A stretch of 64,000 bases of DNA from Congeria kusceri (taxonomy: Eukaryota > Mollusca > Bivalvia > Myida > Dreissenidae): NCBI GenBank assembly GCA_027627225.1, contig CM051027.1:42531618-42595617 (forward strand), given 5' to 3'. Below the pieces are notes generated by a model that saw nothing but the letters and a program-made list of their open reading frames with translations, made no database searches and was not told the origin of the DNA. Shown one piece after another: positions 22,968 to 36,005 of the stretch (position 1 is its first letter; every line of letters starts with the position of its first letter). The position numbers were made by a program, and so were the translations under genes.

Positions 22968-24706
22968 TCCGGTGAAACCTGCGAACTGAAATAAATGGGA
23001 GTTATAATTGAGGTAGAAACCCCAATTTTATATTGATCTTTTGACAATATGAAGCGCATTCACTTTGCCAAGCGTTTTACTTTTTGTCGGGCTTGCTTGA
23101 ATATTTTAGCTAGAATCTTTGCAATACTTTGGAGAGTGTAAATTACTCAGATAGCGACGCGTTCGATGTTCACAATTGATGTTCATATTTGTTTTTTAAT
23201 ATATCCAAAACTGTTTGCACCGTATTATAAACGTTTCGGTATGTTGGCGTTTCCGTTTCCGGTGAAACCTGCGAATGGATATAACTGAAAGCTACAAACA
23301 CTGTAGCCACATTCATTTTGAGGTATCGTGTTCGGAAGTGCTTTTGCCATATAACTATGATATTGCCAAGCGTTTCTCTATTCGTTGTGGCAAATTGTGT
23401 CTCTGGAGAAGAATCATCTCAGTTAGCGACCCGTTTCGAAGTTCACAATGTATGTTTATGTAAAAACTATGAAATATATGCAAAACAGTTTGCAACGTAA
23501 TGTATACGTTTCGTAATGTTGGCGTTTCCGGTAAAACCTGCGAATGGATATAATTGAAAGCTATAAACACTGTAGCCACACTACTGTCACATTCATATTA
23601 AGGTTTCGACTCCGGAACCGCTTTCGCAATATAACTACAATATTGGAAAGCATTTATAGCTTCGTAGTGCTGAATTGCGTCCTTCGAGATGAATCATTGC
23701 GATATCATTGCGACAGAGCAAATATCTTAGTAAGCGACACGTTCGGAGCAAATAGATAATCGATGTTTATACAAGAAATATGAAATGTATCCAAAACAGT
23801 TTGCAACGTATTGTATGCGATTTTATCGGCGGTTCCGGTGAAACCTGCCAATTGAAATAAATGGGAGTTATAACTGAGGTAGCAACCCCAATTTTATATT
23901 GATCTTTTGACAATATGAAGCGCATTCACTTTGCCAAGCGTTTTACTTTTCGTCGGGCTTACTTGAATATTTTCGCTCGAATCTTTGCTATACTTTGGAG
24001 AGTGTAAATTACTCAGATAGCGACGCGTTCGAAGTTCACAATTGATGTTTATGTACAAACTATCAAATGTATCCAAAACAGTTTGCAACGTTTCGTTATA
24101 TTGACGTTTCCGGTGAAACTTGCGAATGGTTATAATTTAAAGCTACAAACAGTGTAGCCACACTAGTGTCACATTCATTTTTAAGGTATCGTGTTCGCAA
24201 GAGCTTTCGCAAGACATAAGTCTCCAAGCGTTTCTCTTTTCGTAGTGTCGAATACTGCATTTATCAGTTAACAATGGATGTTAATGTAAAAACTATGAAA
24301 TATATCGATTTATCCAATACAGTTTTAATCGAAGATATAAATACGGTCGACACAGTGTTCTGCAACCGATCTATTGGTTATGTGCAAACCACGATCTTTT
24401 GCACGCTAACTTGGATATTGAAATGTATCAAAAACTGTTAGCGCCGTATTGTATATTTTGAAAGCTGCAAACACTGTAAGTTAACGCGTTTGTAAGTGTT
24501 TTCGCAATTTAACTATGATATTGTCGAGCGATTCTCTCTTGGTCGAGCCGAATTGCGTCGCTCGAGAAGAATCATTGCGATACTTTGGAGGGAGCAACTA
24601 TCTGTTAGACACGTTTGAAGTTCGTAACCGGTGTTTCAGAAACAAGTCTGAAATACATCAAAAACTGTTTGCAACATTTTGTAATCGTTGCGATTTTATC
24701 GGCGTA
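22968..24706. repeat. Unit 18: full hexamer, 1739 bp
   Basis: ABCDEF with the same D haplotype as the unit before it, so these two look like a recent tandem duplicate. Confidence 0.94.
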
Positions 24707-25579
24707 TCCGGTGAAACCTGCGAACTGAAATAAATGGGAGTTATAATTGAGGTAGCAACCCCAATTTTATATTGATCTTTTGACAATATGAAGCGCATTC
24801 ACTTTGCCAAGCGTTTTACTTTTTGTCGGGCTTACTTGAATATTTTCGCTAGAATCTTTGCAATACTTTGGAGAGTGTAAATTACTCAGATAGCGACGCG
24901 TTCGAAGTTCACAATTGATGTTTATGTAGAAACTATCAAATGTATCCAAAACAGTTTGCAACGTTTCGTTATATTGACGTTTCCGGTGAAACTTGCGAAT
25001 GGTTATAATTTAAAGCTACAAACAGTGTAGCCACACTAGTGTCACATTCATTTTTAAGGTATCATGTTCGCAAGAGCTTTCGCAAGACATAAGTCTCCAA
25101 GCGTTTCTCTTTTCGTAGTGTCGAATACTGCATTTATCAGTTAACAATGGATGTTAATGTAAAAACTATGAAATATATCGATTTATCCAATACAGTTTTA
25201 ATCGAAGATATAAATACGGTCGACACAGTGTTCTGCAACCGATCTATTGGTTATGTGCAAACCACGATCTTTTGCACGCTAACTTGGATATTGAAATGTA
25301 TCAAAAACTGTTAGCGCCGTATTGTATATTTTGAAAGCTGCAAACACTGTAAGTTAACGCGTTTGTAAGTGTTTTCGCAATTTAACTATGATATTGTCGA
25401 GCGATTCTCTCTTGGTCGAGCCGAATTGCGTCGCTCGAGAAGAATCATTGCGATACTTTGGAGGGAGCAACTATCTGTTAGACACGTTTGAAGTTCGTAA
25501 CCGGTGTTTCAGAAACAAGTCTGAAATACATCAAAAACTGTTTGCAACATTTTGTAATCGTTGCGATTTTATCGGCGTA
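24707..25579. repeat. Unit 19: half unit (A/D hybrid)EF, 873 bp
   Basis: A-type through TTTTTGTCGGGCTT, then D-type from ACTTGAATATTTTCGC, so the switch is near 24832-24840. That is further downstream than in the half unit at 6671, indicating a separate exchange event. E carries GGTATCATGTTCGC. Confidence 0.93.
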
Positions 25580-27318
25580 TCCGGTGAAACCTGCGAACTG
25601 AAATAAATGGGAGTTATAATTGAGGTAGCAACCCCAATTTTATATTGATCTTTTGACAATATGAAGCGCATTCACTTTGCCAAGCGTTTTACTTTTTGTC
25701 GGGCTTGCTTGAATATTTTAGCTAGAATCTTTGCAATACTTTGGAGAGTGTAAATTACTCAGATAGCGACGCGTTCGATGTTCACAATTGATGTTCATAT
25801 TTGTTTTTTAATATATCCAAAACTGTTTCCACCGTATTATAAACGTTTCGGTATGTTGGCGTTTCCGTTTCCGGTGAAACCTGCGAATGGATATAACTGA
25901 AAGCTACAAACACTGTAGCCACATTCATTTTGAGGTATCGTGTTCGGAAGTGCTTTTGCCATATAACTATGATATTGCCAAGCGTTTCTCTATTCGTTGT
26001 GGCAAATTGTGTCTCTGGAGAAGAATCATCTCAGTTAGCGACCCGTTTCGAAGTTCACAATGTATGTTTATGTAAAAACTATGAAATATATGCAAAACAG
26101 TTTGCAACGTAATGTATACGTTTCGTAATGTTGGCGTTTCCGGTAAAACCTGCGAATGGATATAATTGAAAGCTATAAACACTGTAGCCACACTACTGTC
26201 ACATTCATATTAAGGTTTCGACTCCGGAACCGCTTTCGCAATATAACTACAATATTGGAAAGCATTTATAGCTTCGTAGTGCTGAATTGCGTCCTTCGAG
26301 ATGAATCATTGCGATATCATTGCGACAGAGCAAATATCTTAGTAAGCGACACGTTCGGAGCAAACAGATAATCGATGTTTATACAAGAAATATGAAATGT
26401 ATCCAAAACAGTTTGCAACGTATGGTATGCGATTTTATCGGCGGTTCCGGTGAAACCTGCCAATTGAAATAAATGGGAGTTATAACTGAGGTAGCAACCC
26501 CAATTTTATATTGATCTTTTGACAATATGAAGCGCATTCACTTTGCCAAGCGTTTTACTTTTCGTCGGGCTTACTTGAATATTTTCGCTAGAATCTTTGC
26601 AATACTTTGGAGAGTGTAAATTACTCAGATAGCGACGCGTTCGAAGTTCACAATTGATGTTTATGTAGAAACTATCAAATGTATCCAAAACAGTTTGCAA
26701 CGTTTCGTTATATTGACGTTTCCGGTGAAACTTGCGAATGGTTATAATTTAAAGCTACAAACAGTGTAGCCACACTAGTGTCACATTCATTTTTAAGGTA
26801 TCGTGTTCGCAAGAGCTTTCGCAAGACATAAGTCTCCAAGCGTTTCTCTTTTCGTAGTGTCGAATACTGCATTTATCAGTTAACAATGGATGTTAATGTA
26901 AAAACTATGAAATATATCGATTTATCCAATACAGTTTTAATCGAAGATATAAATACGGTCGACACAGTGTTCTGCAACCGATCTATTGGTTATGTGCAAA
27001 CCACGATCTTTTGCACGCTAACTTGGATATTGAAATGTATCAAAAACTGTTAGCGCCGTATTGTATATTTTGAAAGCTGCAAACACTGTAAGTTAACGCG
27101 TTTGTAAGTGTTTTCGCAATTTAACTATGATATTGTCGAGCGATTCTCTCTTGGTCGAGCCGAATTGCGTCGCTCGAGAAGAATCATTGCGATACTTTGG
27201 AGGGAGCAACTATCTGTTAGACACGTTTGAAGTTCGTAACCGGTGTTTCAGAAACAAGTCTGAAATACATCAAAAACTGTTTGCAACATTTTGTAATCGT
27301 TGCGATTTTATCGGCGTA
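25580..27318. repeat. Unit 20: full hexamer, first of 8.7-kb block copy 2
   Basis: ABCDEF with TTTCCACCG (about 25825), CAAACAGATAATC, GTATGGTATGCG and GTAGAAACTATC, the block-start haplotype. Confidence 0.94.
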
Positions 27319-29057
27319 TCCGGTGAAACCTGCGAACTGAAATAAATGGGAGTTATAATTGAGGTAGAAACCCCAATTTTATATTGATCTTTTGACAATA
27401 TGAAGCGCATTCACTTTGCCAAGCGTTTTACTTTTTGTCGGGCTTGCTTGAATATTTTAGCTAGAATCTTTGCAATACTTTGGAGAGTGTAAATTACTCA
27501 GATAGCGACGCGTTCGATGTTCACAATTGATGTTCATATTTGTTTTTTAATATATCCAAAACTGTTTGCACCGTATTATAAACGTTTCGGTATGTTGGCG
27601 TTTCCGTTTCCGGTGAAACCTGCGAATGGATATAACTGAAAGCTACAAACACTGTAGCCACATTCATTTTGAGGTATCGTGTTCGGAAGTGCTTTTGCCA
27701 TATAACTATGATATTGCCAAGCGTTTCTCTATTCGTTGTGGCAAATTGTGTCTCTGGAGAAGAATCATCTCAGTTAGCGACCCGTTTCGAAGTTCACAAT
27801 GTATGTTTATGTAAAAACTATGAAATATATGCAAAACAGTTTGCAACGTAATGTATACGTTTCGTAATGTTGGCGTTTCCGGTAAAACCTGCGAATGGAT
27901 ATAATTGAAAGCTATAAACACTGTAGCCACACTACTGTCACATTCATATTAAGGTTTCGACTCCGGAACCGCTTTCGCAATATAACTACAATATTGGAAA
28001 GCATTTATAGCTTCGTAGTGCTGAATTGCGTCCTTCGAGATGAATCATTGCGATATCATTGCGACAGAGCAAATATCTTAGTAAGCGACACGTTCGGAGC
28101 AAACAGATAATCGATGTTTATACAAGAAATATGAAATGTATCCAAAACAGTTTGCAACGTTTTGTATGCGATTTTATCGGCGGTTCCGGTGAAACCTGCC
28201 AATTGAAATAAATGGGAGTTATAACTGAGGTAGCAACCCCAATTTTATATTGATCTTTTGACAATATGAAGCGCATTCACTTTGCCAAGCGTTTTACTTT
28301 TCGTCGGGCTTACTTGAATATTTTCGCTAGAATCTTTGCAATACTTTGGAGAGTGTAAATTACTCAGATAGCGACGCGTTCGAAGTTCACAATTGATGTT
28401 TATGTAGAAACTATCAAATGTATCCAAAACAGTTTGCAACGTTTCGTTATATTGACGTTTCCGGTGAAACTTGCGAATGGTTATAATTTAAAGCTACAAA
28501 CAGTGTAGCCACACTAGTGTCACATTCATTTTTAAGGTATCGTGTTCGCAAGAGCTTTCGCAAGACATAAGTCTCCAAGCGTTTCTCTTTTCGTAGTGTC
28601 GAATACTGCATTTATCAGTTAACAATGGATGTTAATGTAAAAACTATGAAATATATCGATTTATCCAATACAGTTTTAATCGAAGATATAAATACGGTCG
28701 ACACAGTGTTCTGCAACCGATCTATTGGTTATGTGCAAACCACGATCTTTTGCACGCTAACTTGGATATTGAAATGTATCAAAAACTGTTAGCGCCGTAT
28801 TGTATATTTTGAAAGCTGCAAACACTGTAAGTTAACGCGTTTGTAAGTGTTTTCGCAATTTAACTATGATATTGTCGAGCGATTCTCTCTTGGTCGAGCC
28901 GAATTGCGTCGCTCGAGAAGAATCATTGCGATACTTTGGAGGGAGCAACTATCTGTTAGACACGTTTGAAGTTCGTAACCGGTGTTTCAGAAACAAGTCT
29001 GAAATACATCAAAAACTGTTTGCAACATTTTGTAATCGTTGCGATTTTATCGGCGTA
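27319..29057. repeat. Unit 21: full hexamer, 1739 bp
   Basis: ABCDEF; C has CAAACAGATAATC plus CGTTTTGTATGCG, D has GTAGAAACTATC. Confidence 0.94.
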
Positions 29058-30796
29058 TCCGGTGAAACCTGCGAACTGAAATAAATGGGAGTTATAATTG
29101 AGGTAGAAACCCCAATTTTATATTGATCTTTTGACAATATGAAGCGCATTCACTTTGCCAAGCGTTTTACTTTTTGTCGGGCTTGCTTGAATATTTTAGC
29201 TAGAATCTTTGCAATACTTTGGAGAGTGTAAATTACTCAGATAGCGACGCGTTCGATGTTCACAATTGATGTTCATATTTGTTTTTTAATATATCCAAAA
29301 CTGTTTGCACCGTATTATAAACGTTTCGGTATGTTGGCGTTTCCGTTTCCGGTGAAACCTGCGAATGGATATAACTGAAAGCTACAAACACTGTAGCCAC
29401 ATTCATTTTGAGGTATCGTGTTCGGAAGTGCTTTTGCCATATAACTATGATATTGCCAAGCGTTTCTCTATTCGTTGTGGCAAATTGTGTCTCTGGAGAA
29501 GAATCATCTCAGTTAGCGACCCGTTTCGAAGTTCACAATGTATGTTTATGTAAAAACTATGAAATATATGCAAAACAGTTTGCAACGTAATGTATACGTT
29601 TCGTAATGTTGGCGTTTCCGGTAAAACCTGCGAATGGATATAATTGAAAGCTATAAACACTGTAGCCACACTACTGTCACATTCATATTAAGGTTTCGAC
29701 TCCGGAACCGCTTTCGCAATATAACTACAATATTGGAAAGCATTTATAGCTTCGTAGTGCTGAATTGCGTCCTTCGAGATGAATCATTGCGATATCATTG
29801 CGACAGAGCAAATATCTTAGTAAGCGACACGTTCGGAGCAAATAGATAATCGATGTTTATACAAGAAATATGAAATGTATCCAAAACAGTTTGCAACGTT
29901 TTGTATGCGATTTTATCGGCGGTTCCGGTGAAACCTGCCAATTGAAATAAATGGGAGTTATAACTGAGGTAGCAACCCCAATTTTATATTGATCTTTTGA
30001 CAATATGAAGCGCATTCACTTTGCCAAGCGTTTTACTTTTCGTCGGGCTTACTTGAATATTTTCGCTAGAATCTTTGCAATACTTTGGAGAGTGTAAATT
30101 ACTCAGATAGCGACGCGTTCGAAGTTCACAATTGATGTTTATGTAGAAACTATCAAATGTATCCAAAACAGTTTGCAACGTTTCGTTATATTGACGTTTC
30201 CGGTGAAACTTGCGAATGGTTATAATTTAAAGCTACAAACAGTGTAGCCACACTAGTGTCACATTCATTTTTAAGGTATCGTGTTCGCAAGAGCTTTCGC
30301 AAGACATAAGTCTCCAAGCGTTTCTCTTTTCGTAGTGTCGAATACTGCATTTATCAGTTAACAATGGATGTTAATGTAAAAACTATGAAATATATCGATT
30401 TATCCAATACAGTTTTAATCGAAGATATAAATACGGTCGACACAGTGTTCTGCAACCGATCTATTGGTTATGTGCAAACCACGATCTTTTGCACGCTAAC
30501 TTGGATATTGAAATGTATCAAAAACTGTTAGCGCCGTATTGTATATTTTGAAAGCTGCAAACACTGTAAGTTAACGCGTTTGTAAGTGTTTTCGCAATTT
30601 AACTATGATATTGTCGAGCGATTCTCTCTTGGTCGAGCCGAATTGCGTCGCTCGAGAAGAATCATTGCGATACTTTGGAGGGAGCAACTATCTGTTAGAC
30701 ACGTTTGAAGTTCGTAACCGGTGTTTCAGAAACAAGTCTGAAATACATCAAAAACTGTTTGCAACATTTTGTAATCGTTGCGATTTTATCGGCGTA
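29058..30796. repeat. Unit 22: full hexamer, 1739 bp
   Basis: ABCDEF; C has CAAATAGATAATC with CGTTTTGTATGCG, a recombinant of the two common C haplotypes. D has GTAGAAACTATC. Confidence 0.94.
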
Positions 30797-32519
30797 TCCG
30801 GTGAAACCTGCGAACTGAAATAAATGGGAGTTATAATTGAGGTAGAAACCCCAATTTTATATTGATCTTTTGACAATATGAAGCGCATTCACTTTGCCAA
30901 GCGTTTTACTTTTTGTCGGGCTTGCTTGAATATTTTAGCTAGAATCTTTGCAATACTTTGGAGAGTGTAAATTACTCAGATAGCGACGCGTTCGATGTTC
31001 ACAATTGATGTTCATATTTGTTTTTTAATATATCCAAAACTGTTTGCACCGTATTATAAACGTTTCGGTATGTTGGCGTTTCCGTTTCCGGTGAAACCTG
31101 CGAATGGATATAACTGAAAGCTACAAACACTGTAGCCACATTCATTTTGAGGTATCGTGTTCGGAAGTGCTTTTGCCATATAACTATGATATTGCCAAGC
31201 GTTTCTCTATTCGTTGTGGCAAATTGTGTCTCTGGAGAAGAATCATCTCAGTTAGCGACCCGTTTCGAAGTTCACAATGTATGTTTATGTAAAAACTATG
31301 AAATATATGCAAAACAGTTTGCAACGTAATGTATACGTTTCGTAATGTTGGCGTTTCCGGTAAAACCTGCGAATGGATATAATTGAAAGCTATAAACACT
31401 GTAGCCACACTACTGTCACATTCATATTAAGGTTTCGACTCCGGAACCGCTTTCGCAATATAACTACAATATTGGAAAGCATTTATAGCTTCGTAGTGCT
31501 GAATTGCGTCCTTCGAGATGAATCATTGCGATATCATTGCGACAGAGCAAATATCTTAGTAAGCGACACGTTCGGAGCAAATAGATAATCGATGTTTATA
31601 CAAGAAATATGAAATGTATCCAAAACAGTTTGCAACGTTTTGTATGCGATTTTATCGGCGGTTCCGGTGAAACCTGCCAATTGAAATAAATGGGAGTTAT
31701 AACTGAGGTAGCAACCCCAATTTTATATTGATCTTTTGACAATATGAAGCGCATTCACTTTGCCAAGCGTTTTACTTTTCGTCGGGCTTACTTGAATATT
31801 TTCGCTAGAATCTTTGCAATACTACTCAGATAGCGACGCGTTCGAAGTTCACAATTGATGTTTATGTACAAACTATCAAATGTATCCAAAACAGTTTGCA
31901 ACGTTTCGTTATATTGACGTTTCCGGTGAAACTTGCGAATGGTTATAATTTAAAGCTACAAACAGTGTAGCCACACTAGTGTCACATTCATTTTTAAGGT
32001 ATCGTGTTCGCAAGAGCTTTCGCAAGACATAAGTCTCCAAGCGTTTCTCTTTTCGTAGTGTCGAATACTGCATTTATCAGTTAACAATGGATGTTAATGT
32101 AAAAACTATGAAATATATCGATTTATCCAATACAGTTTTAATCGAAGATATAAATACGGTCGACACAGTGTTCTGCAACCGATCTATTGGTTATGTGCAA
32201 ACCACGATCTTTTGCACGCTAACTTGGATATTGAAATGTATCAAAAACTGTTAGCGCCGTATTGTATATTTTGAAAGCTGCAAACACTGTAAGTTAACGC
32301 GTTTGTAAGTGTTTTCGCAATTTAACTATGATATTGTCGAGCGATTCTCTCTTGGTCGAGCCGAATTGCGTCGCTCGAGAAGAATCATTGCGATACTTTG
32401 GAGGGAGCAACTATCTGTTAGACACGTTTGAAGTTCGTAACCGGTGTTTCAGAAACAAGTCTGAAATACATCAAAAACTGTTTGCAACATTTTGTAATCG
32501 TTGCGATTTTATCGGCGTA
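30797..32519. repeat. Unit 23: full hexamer with 16-bp deletion, 1723 bp
   Basis: ABCDEF. D lacks 16 bp near 31822: TTGCAATACTACTCAG replaces the longer form with TTGGAGAGTGTAAATT between the two ACT motifs. Confidence 0.94.
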
Positions 32520-34258
32520 TCCGGTGAAACCTGCGAACTGAAATAAATGGGAGTTATAATTGAGGTAGAAACCCCAATTTTATATTGATCTTTTGACAAT
32601 ATGAAGCGCATTCACTTTGCCAAGCGTTTTACTTTTTGTCGGGCTTGCTTGAATATTTTAGCTAGAATCTTTGCAATACTTTGGAGAGTGTAAATTACTC
32701 AGATAGCGACGCGTTCGATGTTCACAATTGATGTTCATATTTGTTTTTTAATATATCCAAAACTGTTTGCACCGTATTATAAACGTTTCGGTATGTTGGC
32801 GTTTCCGTTTCCGGTGAAACCTGCGAATGGATATAACTGAAAGCTACAAACACTGTAGCCACATTCATTTTGAGGTATCGTGTTCGGAAGTGCTTTTGCC
32901 ATATAACTATGATATTGCCAAGCGTTTCTCTATTCGTTGTGGCAAATTGTGTCTCTGGAGAAGAATCATCTCAGTTAGCGACCCGTTTCGAAGTTCACAA
33001 TGTATGTTTATGTAAAAACTATGAAATATATGCAAAACAGTTTGCAACGTAATGTATACGTTTCGTAATGTTGGCGTTTCCGGTAAAACCTGCGAATGGA
33101 TATAATTGAAAGCTATAAACACTGTAGCCACACTACTGTCACATTCATATTAAGGTTTCGACTCCGGAACCGCTTTCGCAATATAACTACAATATTGGAA
33201 AGCATTTATAGCTTCGTAGTGCTGAATTGCGTCCTTCGAGATGAATCATTGCGATATCATTGCGACAGAGCAAATATCTTAGTAAGCGACACGTTCGGAG
33301 CAAATAGATAATCGATGTTTATACAAGAAATATGAAATGTATCCAAAACAGTTTGCAACGTATTGTATGCGATTTTATCGGCGGTTCCGGTGAAACCTGC
33401 CAATTGAAATAAATGGGAGTTATAACTGAGGTAGCAACCCCAATTTTATATTGATCTTTTGACAATATGAAGCGCATTCACTTTGCCAAGCGTTTTACTT
33501 TTCGTCGGGCTTACTTGAATATTTTCGCTCGAATCTTTGCTATACTTTGGAGAGTGTAAATTACTCAGATAGCGACGCGTTCGAAGTTCACAATTGATGT
33601 TTATGTACAAACTATCAAATGTATCCAAAACAGTTTGCAACGTTTCGTTATATTGACGTTTCCGGTGAAACTTGCGAATGGTTATAATTTAAAGCTACAA
33701 ACAGTGTAGCCACACTAGTGTCACATTCATTTTTAAGGTATCGTGTTCGCAAGAGCTTTCGCAAGACATAAGTCTCCAAGCGTTTCTCTTTTCGTAGTGT
33801 CGAATACTGCATTTATCAGTTAACAATGGATGTTAATGTAAAAACTATGAAATATATCGATTTATCCAATACAGTTTTAATCGAAGATATAAATACGGTC
33901 GACACAGTGTTCTGCAACCGATCTATTGGTTATGTGCAAACCACGATCTTTTGCACGCTAACTTGGATATTGAAATGTATCAAAAACTGTTAGCGCCGTA
34001 TTGTATATTTTGAAAGCTGCAAACACTGTAAGTTAACGCGTTTGTAAGTGTTTTCGCAATTTAACTATGATATTGTCGAGCGATTCTCTCTTGGTCGAGC
34101 CGAATTGCGTCGCTCGAGAAGAATCATTGCGATACTTTGGAGGGAGCAACTATCTGTTAGACACGTTTGAAGTTCGTAACCGGTGTTTCAGAAACAAGTC
34201 TGAAATACATCAAAAACTGTTTGCAACATTTTGTAATCGTTGCGATTTTATCGGCGTA
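32520..34258. repeat. Unit 24: full hexamer, 1739 bp
   Basis: ABCDEF; D has the gctcgaatctttgctatac haplotype. Last unit of block copy 2. Confidence 0.94.
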
Positions 34259-36005
34259 TCCGGTGAAACCTGCGAACTGAAATAAATGGGAGTTATAATT
34301 GAGGTAGCAACCCCAATTTTATATTGATCTTTTGACAATATGAAGCGCATTCACTTTGCCAAGCGTTTTACTTTTTGTCGGGCTTGCTTGAATATTTTAG
34401 CTAGAATCTTTGCAATACTTTGGAGAGTGTAAATTACTCAGATAGCGACGCGTTCGATGTTCACAATTGATGTTCATATTTGTTTTTTAATATATCCAAA
34501 ACTGTTTCCACCGTATTATAAACGTTTCGGTATGTTGGCGTTTCCGTTTCCGGTGAAACCTGCGAATGGATATAACTGAAAGCTACAAACACTGTAGCCA
34601 CATTCATTTTGAGGTATCGTGTTCGGAAGTGCTTTTGCCATATAACTATGATATTGCCAAGCGTTTCTCTATTCGTTGTGGCAAATTGTGTCTCTGGAGA
34701 AGAATCATCTCAGTTAGCGACCCGTTTCGAAGTTCACAATGTATGTTTATGTAAAAACTATGAAATATATGCAAAACAGTTTGCAACGTAATGTATACGT
34801 TTCGTAATGTTGGCGTTTCCGGTAAAACCTGCGAATGGATATAATTGAAAGCTATAAACACTGTAGCCACACTACTGTCACATTCATATTAAGGTTTCGA
34901 CTCCGGAACCGCTTTCGCAATATAACTACAATATTGGAAAGCATTTATAGCTTCGTAGTGCTGAATTGCGTCCTTCGAGATGAATCATTGCGATATCATT
35001 GCGACAGAGCAAATATCTTAGTAAGCGACACGTTCGGAGCAAACAGACAAACAGATAATCGATGTTTATACAAGAAATATGAAATGTATCCAAAACAGTT
35101 TGCAACGTATGGTATGCGATTTTATCGGCGGTTCCGGTGAAACCTGCCAATTGAAATAAATGGGAGTTATAACTGAGGTAGCAACCCCAATTTTATATTG
35201 ATCTTTTGACAATATGAAGCGCATTCACTTTGCCAAGCGTTTTACTTTTCGTCGGGCTTACTTGAATATTTTCGCTAGAATCTTTGCAATACTTTGGAGA
35301 GTGTAAATTACTCAGATAGCGACGCGTTCGAAGTTCACAATTGATGTTTATGTAGAAACTATCAAATGTATCCAAAACAGTTTGCAACGTTTCGTTATAT
35401 TGACGTTTCCGGTGAAACTTGCGAATGGTTATAATTTAAAGCTACAAACAGTGTAGCCACACTAGTGTCACATTCATTTTTAAGGTATCGTGTTCGCAAG
35501 AGCTTTCGCAAGACATAAGTCTCCAAGCGTTTCTCTTTTCGTAGTGTCGAATACTGCATTTATCAGTTAACAATGGATGTTAATGTAAAAACTATGAAAT
35601 ATATCGATTTATCCAATACAGTTTTAATCGAAGATATAAATACGGTCGACACAGTGTTCTGCAACCGATCTATTGGTTATGTGCAAACCACGATCTTTTG
35701 CACGCTAACTTGGATATTGAAATGTATCAAAAACTGTTAGCGCCGTATTGTATATTTTGAAAGCTGCAAACACTGTAAGTTAACGCGTTTGTAAGTGTTT
35801 TCGCAATTTAACTATGATATTGTCGAGCGATTCTCTCTTGGTCGAGCCGAATTGCGTCGCTCGAGAAGAATCATTGCGATACTTTGGAGGGAGCAACTAT
35901 CTGTTAGACACGTTTGAAGTTCGTAACCGGTGTTTCAGAAACAAGTCTGAAATACATCAAAAACTGTTTGCAACATTTTGTAATCGTTGCGATTTTATCG
36001 GCGTA
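34259..36005. repeat. Unit 25: full hexamer with 8-bp duplication, 1747 bp
   Basis: ABCDEF. C carries a tandem 8-bp duplication (AAACAGACAAACAGATAATC, about 35041-35060). It also has TTTCCACCG and GTATGGTATGCG, the start haplotype of the 8.7-kb block. Confidence 0.94.

Larger units (their letters stand above)
17751..25579. repeat. Five-unit super-repeat, copy 1 (7829 bp)
   Basis: Units 1739 x4 plus an 873-bp half unit. The first unit has the TTTCCACCG / GTATGGTATGCG haplotype that opens each copy. It is shorter than copies 2 and 3 because the last unit lacks ABC, and it lacks the 16-bp-deleted unit. Confidence 0.82.
25580..34258. repeat. Five-unit super-repeat, copy 2 (8679 bp)
   Basis: Units 1739, 1739, 1739, 1723, 1739. 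The order of C and D haplotypes matches copy 3 unit by unit. Confidence 0.88.
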
